From Paramecium sonneborni (lineage: Eukaryota > Ciliophora > Oligohymenophorea > Peniculida > Parameciidae): DNA of 64,000 nucleotides. The DNA is taken from contig CAJJDN010000128.1 in assembly GCA_905182985.1 (NCBI GenBank), positions 54,413-118,412 of the forward strand, read 5' to 3'. The position numbers and the translations under genes were made by a program. The notes beneath the pieces were generated by a model that saw nothing but the letters and a program-made list of their open reading frames with translations, searched no databases and was not told the origin of the DNA. Of this stretch, positions 54,681 through 64,000 are shown in pieces; within the stretch, counting starts at the first letter, position 1, and each line of letters opens with the position of its first letter.

Positions 54681-57147
54681 TCATTACTAAGCAAAGCATT
54701 TTTCTTATAATTTTTGAAAATATTCAGCTCTCTCTGCTGAATGAGATCTACTAACTCTATGACTTGTAATTTATTTTATAGTTTGGTTTTTCTTTCCTAA
54801 ATCATTTTTATTTATTTTCTCTTTAATGAATTAATTATATTAAAGGATTATTTTATCATAGTTATAATTAGGAAAGTAAAGAGAGAAATTACACATTCTA
54901 TCGAATTCAGTTTCTTCTGAGATATCGAAGATCTATCCTTTATCAATAATTTTGAAAGGATTTTCATCTTCTTCTTCTAAACTACTAGTTCTAAAGATTA
55001 TATAATATATTACTAATTAGGTAAGATCTATAATTGATCTTCGCCTTCACGATTATGATTGTATACAAATTTGATTTCATCGGCTACAATTTTGGTTAAT
55101 TACAAATTAGCTTTTGAGTTGTACTTAATTCTTTTATGTTATCTAATAAATTATTTATTAAATATTTTTAATTGTTATTCTTGGCTATATATATCTTCTT
55201 TAATTATTTCTAATCTTTTTTCTGAATTTATAGAGTAATGAAGTTTTGGGCATTCATAAGCAAAGTGAGATATACTTTCACAAGCAAAACAGCGTTATCC
55301 CAAAGGAGTGTAATCATTATTAATTTCAACAATCAATTTATTCATTAGATAAATTTAATTTTAATTGCTGTTAAGTTTTAATTTTTCAAAAAACTTCTTT
55401 TTGTTTAGAATTTAAACATATACAAAATTTAAAGTATATGCTGAAGCACTTCTAGGTTTATCTGTAAAAAATCCTAATTCACCAAAAGTAGATCCACCTT
55501 CAATTATTTTTAAACAAGTAATTGTCTTTTATATACAAATTAACACTTAACCTTGATTTAAAAAATATAAATTTCTGTCTTGTATATTATTACCATTTTC
55601 TTTTTCAATAGGATCTATTCCTTCTAAAAATATGCATTCTTCTGGTCCATATATTTACTCTTCCAAAAGATAAGGTAATTGGGACAATATTTCTTTCTCA
55701 AATTTACCAGAATTAAACAAAGCTGATTATTTAATTAGAGTTGTATTCACATTTTATAAAACTTCATCTTTTAAAGTTGATGATAAAACAGACAAAGCTT
55801 CTTTTTCATTCACCTATGAAGATTCAGTTTCATATTTATATTCTAAATATTTCCTTACTCTTGCTTATAAATCTTTAGGAATTTCATTAGATTTTAAAAA
55901 TTAATTTGCCTATCCAAGTTTTAATCTTATAGTTTTTTCATTTGTATCTAATTTAACAAAGATACCTCCAATACTATTCATTATATAAGCAAAAACACAG
56001 CAAGCTAGCAACATGACTATAATACCAAACAATTTTTCAACAGATGTGACTGGGACAATATCACCATAACCAATTGTAGTCATAGTGGCAGTGGCCCAAT
56101 ATACTGATGCCACATATTTTATATACCATTATTATTCAATAAGTTCTGTAGCTTGTAACCAACTATAACCACTTGAACTATTTTCTTATTCGGCTATAAA
56201 ATGCCAAATACATGCAAGCCAATGAGCCACAAAAAGCATTATGAAAGTCAATTTAAGTAATTAGTATATTGTTATTAGTGATCCACTTATATCTATATAA
56301 TCTTCTAATTTTGTAAAAAGCTATTTCAGTTTTAAAACACGCAGAAGTCTTATTATTTTTATTAATCTAAAAAATTTTAAAATTCTTAGTAATTTCATTG
56401 TTTATACAATAGAATCCTTTTTTGCCTAACTTTATTATTAATTTAATTCATCTTCATCTACTTATGCAACACTTGAAGTTGCTGCCTCAACTATTAAATC
56501 AAAAGGAAATGTTGATACTTTAATTATATATATATTTAAATACCTACATCAATCCAAAACCACCATTTTATATAGTTAAAAAAAATCAATTTACGATCAT
56601 AAACGTATTAGCCTTTATGTTAAAAGGCTGTATTGAAATTTATTAATATATCTAATGTAAATACTGCTAAACTAAAAAGATTAAAGTCTTATAAGAATTC
56701 TGATTCAATATTAAAAGAAATATCTACTGGCAATATTAAAATAGCAAAAAATATCACAAACATTGTGAAAAGATCCCAAATTAATCTTAATCTATCTTCT
56801 TGAGTTAATACTTTTATATAAGAACAACTTGGTTATTTTTCTTCTTATTCCTTTTTTTAAATCAAAGCACTCATTTTTCTAGATGGTTATACTCGTTTCT
56901 CTTTTTCTTTCAGTTTCGCAGTCTGAACAAATGATAAATCATTTATTATTTTTAATTGTCTATCATCAAAGAGTTAATTAATATCCTCAAATTACTCATC
57001 ATTATCTATTTATTAGACAGTAAACAAATATTTTCTCTTAAGCAATGATTACTTATTATTCTCTGTTCTAATACTAAATATTCTTTCATCTCCAACATCG
57101 GAGTTTTCCATATTTTTACTTGTCCATCTAGGTGAACTAGAAAGCAT
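54681..57147 (-). CDS. cyclic-nucleotide-gated-type voltage-sensor potassium channel with zinc knuckle
   Basis: An 805-residue channel with introns 56518-56543 (26 nt, AAG end) and 54991-55013 (23 nt). A cytosolic N terminus of about 150 residues precedes S1 (LIWDLFTMFVIFFAILILPVD), S2, S3 (WWFWIDVVSTFPFDL), S4 (LRILKFFRLIKIIRLLRVLK) and S5. The pore carries the selectivity filter TIGYGDI, indicating K+ selectivity. S6 follows, then a C-linker and a cyclic-nucleotide-binding domain (IYGPEECIFLEGIDP; GGSTFGELGFFTDKPRSASA). After it lies a CCHC-like cluster (RCFACESISHFAYECPKLHY), a zinc-knuckle-like element. The plan matches EAG/CNG-type channels of ciliates, which shape membrane excitability and ciliary beating. 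The part beyond 56625 (the N-terminal coding region) is repeated at 57923-58445. Confidence 0.9.
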
Positions 57148-57531
57148 TTTATAATTTATTAAATGATTAATATTAATTTATTAATAACTGTGTCATACTT
57201 AAAAAATTAACTTTTTTAGAATAATTTTAAATATCTTTCATTTAGTTATCATTTCTAATTATAATTATTTTAGAAGTATCCTAATTTATTTAAAAATTTA
57301 GAATTTTTAAATTATGAATAAAAAATAAATCATTTTTTCTATTCTTTTCGATTATAAAATTGATTTATATTAATATCATATTCTAACTAAAAAATATCAG
57401 TAACTTATGAGTAAATGATAAATAGTGATAATTTCATGATTATTATTGTATAAAAAATAACTTTTTATAGTAAATACTTATATTAATGTATTACAAATAG
57501 ATAATATTATCACTAAAGTTAATATAATCAT
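57148..57531. other. intergenic region upstream of the channel gene
   Basis: AT-rich DNA lies between the channel start and the stop of the next minus-strand gene; no gene is visible. It is repeated in the second overlap copy at 58446-58829. Confidence 0.4.
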
Positions 57532-57921
57532 TCAATCACTTGGCTATTTTTATCTATTTAAATAGTTTTGACAGAATAAAAAAAATTTGTTTGGTCGTGA
57601 TCGAAATAAATTGTGTTTTGTCGAAACAACTATTTTTTTGGATGGCGAAAGCGATGAATTTCTAATGATAAAATAAATTGTATTACTTTCTTCTATCCAA
57701 GTTTCCAATACTGCAATCTGTCTTTGATATACTAAATGCACTCACTTCAGTTTCAACTCGAAATTAATCTAATTTAGATTAAGTTTTTGAGTGTGACTTC
57801 ATCAATTAATAAGAGATTATTTATTTTCTATCTACTTAAGAGGTATCTTTATCATTAAACATAGATCTTAAGATAATACTTTATTTTTATTATTTTTTTA
57901 ATTTGTCTTCTTCATCATTAG
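57532..57921 (-). CDS. 3' end of the cyclic-nucleotide-binding protein, cut by the join
   Basis: This is the first-copy version of the last part of the gene fully present at 58830-60669. It carries the same terminal intron (57662-57686) and the C terminus ending NRQKQPSD. It is truncated at the N and should not be counted as a separate gene. Confidence 0.6.
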
Positions 57922-57922
57922 N
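57922..57922. other. assembly join (single N)
   Basis: One undetermined base marks a scaffold join with 1297 bp repeated on both sides. Confidence 0.9.
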
Positions 57923-58445
57923 AGGCTGTATTGAAATTTATTAATATATCTAATGTAAATACTGCTAAACTAAAAAGATTAAAGTCTTATAAGAATTCTG
58001 ATTCAATATTAAAAGAAATATCTACTGGCAATATTAAAATAGCAAAAAATATCACAAACATTGTGAAAAGATCCCAAATTAATCTTAATCTATCTTCTTG
58101 AGTTAATACTTTTATATAAGAACAACTTGGTTATTTTTCTTCTTATTCCTTTTTTTAAATCAAAGCACTCATTTTTCTAGATGGTTATACTCGTTTCTCT
58201 TTTTCTTTCAGTTTCGCAGTCTGAACAAATGATAAATCATTTATTATTTTTAATTGTCTATCATCAAAGAGTTAATTAATATCCTCAAATTACTCATCAT
58301 TATCTATTTATTAGACAGTAAACAAATATTTTCTCTTAAGCAATGATTACTTATTATTCTCTGTTCTAATACTAAATATTCTTTCATCTCCAACATCGGA
58401 GTTTTCCATATTTTTACTTGTCCATCTAGGTGAACTAGAAAGCAT
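57923..58445 (-). CDS. 5' fragment of the potassium channel, duplicated by the join
   Basis: The sequence from ATG at 58445 encodes the N terminus of the channel at 54681-57147 (MLSSSPRWTSKNMENSDV...) and is cut at the N in the S2 region. It is a second representation of the same locus and not a paralogue. Confidence 0.6.
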
Positions 58446-59219
58446 TTTATAATTTATTAAATGATTAATATTAATTTATTAATAACTGTGTCATACTTAA
58501 AAAATTAACTTTTTTAGAATAATTTTAAATATCTTTCATTTAGTTATCATTTCTAATTATAATTATTTTAGAAGTATCCTAATTTATTTAAAAATTTAGA
58601 ATTTTTAAATTATGAATAAAAAATAAATCATTTTTTCTATTCTTTTCGATTATAAAATTGATTTATATTAATATCATATTCTAACTAAAAAATATCAGTA
58701 ACTTATGAGTAAATGATAAATAGTGATAATTTCATGATTATTATTGTATAAAAAATAACTTTTTATAGTAAATACTTATATTAATGTATTACAAATAGAT
58801 AATATTATCACTAAAGTTAATATAATCATTCAATCACTTGGCTATTTTTATCTATTTAAATAGTTTTGACAGAATAAAAAAAATTTGTTTGGTCGTGATC
58901 GAAATAAATTGTGTTTTGTCGAAACAACTATTTTTTTGGATGGCGAAAGCGATGAATTTCTAATGATAAAATAAATTGTATTACTTTCTTCTATCCAAGT
59001 TTCCAATACTGCAATCTGTCTTTGATATACTAAATGCACTCACTTCAGTTTCAACTCGAAATTAATCTAATTTAGATTAAGTTTTTGAGTGTGACTTCAT
59101 CAATTAATAAGAGATTATTTATTTTCTATCTACTTAAGAGGTATCTTTATCATTAAACATAGATCTTAAGATAATACTTTATTTTTATTATTTTTTTAAT
59201 TTGTCTTCTTCATCATTAG
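57923..59219. repeat. second copy of the 1297-bp overlap repeat
   Basis: It repeats 56625-57921 and then continues into the unique body of the cyclic-nucleotide-binding gene, as expected for a contig beginning inside the previous one. Confidence 0.9.
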
Positions 59220-60669
59220 GCATTAAATATGCTCTTTTATAAGTAATTTATTTCATTTATAAATGTGTATCTTGAACATTCATTAGACTTGATTATAATT
59301 ATTATTATTATTTTATAAAACTATTTCTTGTTGGGATCATCCCTTTCTTTTTATAATCATCAATTTAAGATACAAGTTTTTTTAATAATCTATCTGATTG
59401 AAAATGTTTTTAATGTTTTTATTAAAGTAATGTCTTTTGATTATTGAAACCTTCAAACTATTCTGTTTTTAATTTAACACTCATTGTTCTCTTAATTTAA
59501 TCCTTTAAAAGTTATGTTTTTTATAGAGTATGATTTTCAAATAATTCTTGCAAACTTTAAGTTTCTTCTAACATTTTTTAAAATTAATAGTATCTAAGCT
59601 AGAATAACGTTACTTTTTCTGAAACAACTATTACAGTGTATTCACGATTACCTTATGTTTTATATTCTATAGCACCAAAAATATTACCAACTCCCATTCT
59701 AGAAATTTTTACACTTTAATTTTCATTTACTTTATATGATTCAACTTCTCCTTTATATATTATATAAAAGCAATCAGAAATTTCATCTTATTTATAAATA
59801 ATCCTTCCTTTTGTAAATTTCATTTTTTTAAAATCATAAGCATATTATGTAGCTATTTATTGTTTAGTATCAGATGGTAAAAAATGTTCATATAAAAATT
59901 GAAGTCTTTTATTAATTGAATTAACTTAAGCTGATTATAATATTATTTTATAAGAAGAAGCATCTACTTAGGCTAATTCCACAAAATCAGCTGCTAAAAC
60001 TGTAGCTGATCTTGGCTATTCTAAAATCAATCCAAGTTCACCAAATGCTTCTCCTTATGTTTATTTAGTAATTAAATTTTATGTAAATACACCCTATTCA
60101 AAAAAGTAATTTATATCATTAAATTAATCAGGATACATATCACCCGTCTCTTTAAGATAATCTTTGTATTGCTTTATTTATTTTAATTTTGAAATATGTG
60201 AATTAATTTGATTTACAGACTTAAATGTCAATATTTTATTTAATCTTTCCATAATCTCTATTTAATGATTTCTCTTTTATTATTCATCCAACATATAGTA
60301 TTGAGTCATTGTTTATTCTACTTCAATTTCCAAAAACTTCTTCTTTTAGTATATATGAACTGTTCCATTCAAAATTATATAAAAATCATTTGCAGGTTAA
60401 CCTGAATTGAATGAGTATATGAATACCCTCCTTAAAAATGATTTCTCCAGGCTAAAACGACATATATTTCATAACTCGACAGGTTTAATAATGTAGTTAT
60501 TAAATTTGATTTTTTCGATATAAATTGATCTCTTTAAAATATTTCAATGGTTTTGTTACTCTAACTAGATACCATATTTCCTCCTCAGTTCTTTAATCTT
60601 ATCTTAAGATGCTTTTGGCTTCCAAACATAAAAATAAATTATTACTTCTAAAAATGAATATTATTTCAT
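58830..60669 (-). CDS. protein with two cyclic-nucleotide-binding-like domains
   Basis: About 600 residues, with introns at 60402-60426 (25 nt, CAG end) and 58960-58984 (25 nt). The first domain includes FQPGEIIFKEGQPANDFYIILNG and, after an insert, GEAFGELGLILEQPRSATV, the phosphate-binding cassette. A second domain follows (FTKGRIIYKQDEISDCFYII; MGVGNIFGAIEY), with a degenerate cassette. The C-terminal 190 residues are charged and S/Q-rich with no domain. There are no membrane helices or kinase motifs, so it resembles a PKA regulatory-like or orphan cNMP-binding protein. The start is unresolved: ATG at 60669 (MKQYSFLE) is out of phase with the clear coding sequence beginning AKSILRQDQRTEEEIW at 60619, so an exon or a base may be missing. 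Confidence 0.7.
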
Positions 60670-61376
60670 TAAATTAATATATGTAATAAATATCAATCTA
60701 GCATATAGATGAAGAAAAAGACTTATTGTTTAACGCAAGTATGGATGACTTTGCAAAATCAGAAGAAACAATATAAAATGAAAATTGTTGTTTAATATTT
60801 ATTTTTGCAAGCGTAAGTGCCATTAATATGATTCTAATAATTTATTTATTTTATGTTTCAATATAACCATGAAATTTAATTATTTTAAATATCATTTATA
60901 AATTTTAATCATTCTTTTAAACACATATTTTCCCTCTTTTACATCTTATTTTTATATATTTATTAATTATAATCTCTATTTCAGAATTACAAAATAAAAT
61001 TCTTTTAAAATTAATTAAAATTTGAATACTAAATAGTTATAGATATCATTCATGATTAATAGCTTCATATAATATGATTTAGTTATTATTTTTAAAAAAC
61101 GAATGATTACCTAATTTTTTCTTTAATATTATTTTTGGATTTGAGTATCTCATTCTTGGATAGTAATGACAGTAATGTTATTTGAAATACAATTTGTTAT
61201 ATATTTAACTAATTTATTCAGAGCAATATGTATTGAAGTCATTGGTTTATAAAATTAATAAAAATAAGTTAATAAACAAATATTCTATTGCTTTTTTATT
61301 TAAGGTTTTTGGTCTTTAAATATGAAAATCTTTTTAGATAAATAATTATTTGTAATATAAACTAAATATGCAATTA
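60670..61376. other. AT-rich intergenic region
   Basis: No gene is supported. The sequence is rich in TTTA and AAAT runs. The missing 5' exon of the cyclic-nucleotide-binding gene may lie at its left edge. Confidence 0.35.
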
Positions 61377-63099
61377 TCATTTTGTAACTGATATAGAGTT
61401 TATATTGACTTAATTTGACATTCTTAGATTATTCATTAATTCTAGTAAATTCAATTTTAATGGTGTTTCAAGACATTCCATTTCTGCTTTAGCATGTAAT
61501 CTCTCATCATCAAAATTAGGTTTGTTAAAGAATGTCACTTAAACACCCTCAGGCACTTTGATTGATTTCACTTTAAAATTTTTCATATCGTTTGGAATCA
61601 TAGGATGAGTTCCACATAATTTCAATTCATCTGCAGTGTAATGACACTCTGAATATAAAATTACACAAGGTTCCTTTTTAATGATATAAATTTTTTACTT
61701 CCTATTCCCCACTAACACCTTGATTTAATGACTATTTTATTGATTAAACATCATTTTTTTAATCTGCACCATTTTCTACTCCTTCATTTTCATCTGTTCC
61801 ATCAGTCTTACCATCAGTTTAACCATTATTTTAACTATCTGTTTATACATCAGTTTAACTATCTGTTTATACATTAGTTTATCCATCATCTGTTTATACA
61901 TTAGTTTATCCATCATCTGTTTATACATTAGTTTATCCATCATCAGTTTACCCATTATTCTAACTATCAGTCTATCCATCAGTTTCATCAGATTTTTCTT
62001 CACCTCCAGTTTATCCATCTCCTTCTTCTCCAGTTTATCCATCTCCTTCCCCTCTAGTTTATCCATCTCCTTCACCTTCTTCTTCATGAATTGTATCTTT
62101 AATATTCATTTACTTAGCCTAAAATACTCTATTTTCTTTAGATTCTAAACTTTCATCTAAATCTCTTTTATTTTTTACTGTATCTAACTCTTCTCCAGCA
62201 CAATTCTAATATTCTTCAGAAGGTGGTTCTGGTTCACTTTTTTCATCATTTTATTCATCTTCTTTTGGTGGTAAACTTGATTTTCCTCCTACTTTACTAG
62301 CTTTTTATGGTACAATTATTTCTTCTTCAACTGTTTCTTCAGTTGTTTCTTCAGGTTTAGCTTCTTCTTCTGGTTTAGCTTCCTCTTCAGCTTTTGCATC
62401 TTCTTCAGCTTTTGGATCTTCCTCATCTTTAACACCTTCATCTGAAGTTTAGATTTTGACATTCTTAGAATCTTATTGGGATTTTAATTAAGTTGTTCCA
62501 TCCACATCAACTTTATTTTTAACAGTATCATTTTCTTCACCTCCTGGACAATCTTCCTCAGGTATTACTTCATGATTTTCTACTTCTACTTCTTCATCTT
62601 TCTATTCTTCTTATTTTTCTTATTCTTCACCAACTTCCTCATTTTCTTCACCCTCTCCTTCTTTTTTCAAACTTTCAGGATCATTTGCATCTAATTCTTC
62701 TTCTCCATCATCATCATCTTATTGAACTGCTTTTTCATCTGCTTCTCCTTTTATATCTGTTTCTTTATCAAGATCAATCACGTTTTTTACTATGTAATTA
62801 AATAACTTTTCAATATCACCAACTTCTGAATTTTAACTATAAAGAACATAAAATAAGTATTATCCTTCAGATAAATTTGAAATTTATATTATAGACTTTC
62901 CATTCTCTTCATAAAATGATACAATCTCATTCTTTTCTTCTAGAATTAATAATCTATTCATAGTTCCTTCATTATTAGAATTTGTTAAACTGAAACCTTA
63001 ATAGTTTTCTTATGTAAACATATCAATTCTTTCAAAATCTTCATTATTTTTTTTCATTTATATTTTAATCCATTCTTTATCCTTTACTTAAGTTCCTAA
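61377..63099 (-). CDS. acidic repeat protein with beta-gamma-crystallin-like C-terminal domain (5' partial)
   Basis: The gene is open at the N (63100), so the N terminus is not seen in this copy. About 560 residues are readable, with an intron at 61674-61698 (25 nt, AAG end). The upstream end holds a fold-like segment (FERIDMFTQENYQGFSLTNS, NRLLILEEKNEIVSFYEENG) resembling a first Greek-key unit. Then comes a very acidic region, rich in E, D, K and P, with repeated cysteine-containing blocks (EEDCPGGEENDTVKNKVD; YQNCAGEELDTVKNKRD), and a Q/T/D/G tandem repeat. The C terminus after the intron (EPCVILYSECHYTADELKLC, then GTHPMIPND and EGVQVTFFNKPNFDDERL) matches the pattern of a beta-gamma-crystallin-type Greek key. 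A calcium-binding or structural role is inferred. Confidence 0.65.
61797..62070. repeat. imperfect tandem repeats coding for DGQT/NVQT units
   Basis: Short units of 12-27 bp (for example catctgtttatacattag) are repeated in tandem inside the acidic protein gene. On the coding strand they give DGQTNVQTD-type repeats. Three 27-bp copies at about 61860-61945 are nearly identical; flanking units are more diverged. Confidence 0.75.
61946..63099. repeat. first copy of a 1154-bp or longer overlap repeat at the N join
   Basis: The segment matches 63101-64000 with a constant offset of 1155 as far as the window extends. It ends at the N at 63100. Confidence 0.88.
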
Positions 63100-63100
63100 N
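63100..63100. other. assembly join (single N)
   Basis: One undetermined base marks a third scaffold join, again with the same sequence on both sides. Confidence 0.9.
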
Positions 63101-64000
63101 GTTTACCCATTATTCTAACTATCAGTCTATCCATCAGTTTCATCAGATTTTTCTTCACCTCCAGTTTATCCATCTCCTTCTTCTCCAGTTTATCCATCTC
63201 CTTCCCCTCTAGTTTATCCATCTCCTTCACCTTCTTCTTCATGAATTGTATCTTTAATATTCATTTACTTAGCCTAAAATACTCTATTTTCTTTAGATTC
63301 TAAACTTTCATCTAAATCTCTTTTATTTTTTACTGTATCTAACTCTTCTCCAGCACAATTCTAATATTCTTCAGAAGGTGGTTCTGGTTCACTTTTTTCA
63401 TCATTTTATTCATCTTCTTTTGGTGGTAAACTTGATTTTCCTCCTACTTTACTAGCTTTTTATGGTACAATTATTTCTTCTTCAACTGTTTCTTCAGTTG
63501 TTTCTTCAGGTTTAGCTTCTTCTTCTGGTTTAGCTTCCTCTTCAGCTTTTGCATCTTCTTCAGCTTTTGGATCTTCCTCATCTTTAACACCTTCATCTGA
63601 AGTTTAGATTTTGACATTCTTAGAATCTTATTGGGATTTTAATTAAGTTGTTCCATCCACATCAACTTTATTTTTAACAGTATCATTTTCTTCACCTCCT
63701 GGACAATCTTCCTCAGGTATTACTTCATGATTTTCTACTTCTACTTCTTCATCTTTCTATTCTTCTTATTTTTCTTATTCTTCACCAACTTCCTCATTTT
63801 CTTCACCCTCTCCTTCTTTTTTCAAACTTTCAGGATCATTTGCATCTAATTCTTCTTCTCCATCATCATCATCTTATTGAACTGCTTTTTCATCTGCTTC
63901 TCCTTTTATATCTGTTTCTTTATCAAGATCAATCACGTTTTTTACTATGTAATTAAATAACTTTTCAATATCACCAACTTCTGAATTTTAACTATAAAGA
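63101..64000 (-). CDS. second copy of the acidic repeat gene (3' end missing, runs off the window)
   Basis: This copy begins inside the DGQT repeat region and repeats the coding sequence of 61946-62845. It lacks the crystallin-like end because of the join and continues beyond the window at its 5' side. It should be merged with the first copy into one gene. Confidence 0.6.

Larger units (their letters stand above)
56625..57921. repeat. first copy of 1297-bp overlap repeat at the N join
   Basis: The segment recurs at 57923-59219 with a constant offset of 1298. It ends at the base before the N (57922). It contains the 5' part of the channel gene and the 3' part of the next gene. Confidence 0.9.

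Noticed and set aside
61776..62087. Minus-strand 103-residue frame of repeated MDKL/MYKQ units
   Set aside because: It is a shifted phase of the DGQT/NVQT repeat region; the acidic phase continues on both sides and reaches a crystallin-like domain.

Overview
This window looks like macronuclear DNA of a ciliate, most likely Paramecium. TAA and TAG are read as glutamine inside every convincing gene and TGA is the only stop. The DNA is extremely AT-rich. Genes sit tens of bases apart, with gaps as small as 1 to 30 bp. Coding frames are interrupted by tiny GT...AG introns: I could place 43, all 21 to 29 nt long. All coordinates below assume this code; conventional stop-based reading shreds the real genes.

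Layout, left to right. 1-1375 has decayed or unrecognised sequence. 1376-13503 is a dense block: a charged small protein, a Rdx/SelW-fold protein with a long charged tail, an unknown minus-strand gene, a USP-type deubiquitinase, a RAP-like protein, a coiled-coil protein, an ER J-protein with a thioredoxin-like domain, and a B-box-like protein. A broken ANP32-like leucine-rich gene follows at 13580-14160, then a small membrane protein that appears twice because of an assembly join at 15360. From 16.5 to 23.6 kb the DNA is gene-poor, with several small or degenerate frames and a phosphoglycerate-mutase-family protein. 23.8-29.7 kb holds a PH-domain protein kinase and a SWR1/SRCAP-like SNF2 ATPase.

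29.8-45.8 kb is an almost continuous run of minus-strand genes: MON2-like trafficking protein, coiled-coil protein, unknown secreted-like protein, DEAD-box helicase, ULK-like kinase with EF-hands, four-helix membrane protein, B-box-like protein, ANTH-domain protein and ribosomal protein uL5 (RPL11). After a gene-poor stretch with a kinase-like pseudogene comes a 1498-residue membrane protein at 48.5-53.0 kb. The right end holds an SCP-type phosphatase, a cyclic-nucleotide-gated-type potassium channel, a neighbouring cyclic-nucleotide-binding protein, and an acidic repeat protein ending in a beta-gamma-crystallin-like domain.

The three single-N positions (15360, 57922, 63100) are each flanked by a repeat of 1.1 to 1.3 kb that abuts the N on both sides. 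These are best read as uncollapsed contig overlaps, so the second copies of genes there are artefacts. The genes are ordinary eukaryotic housekeeping, trafficking, signalling and chromatin functions with no operon logic. The most unusual features are a minority class of introns ending in AAG, several ciliate-style domain fusions, and the assembly joins. I did not find a convincing new multi-gene system.
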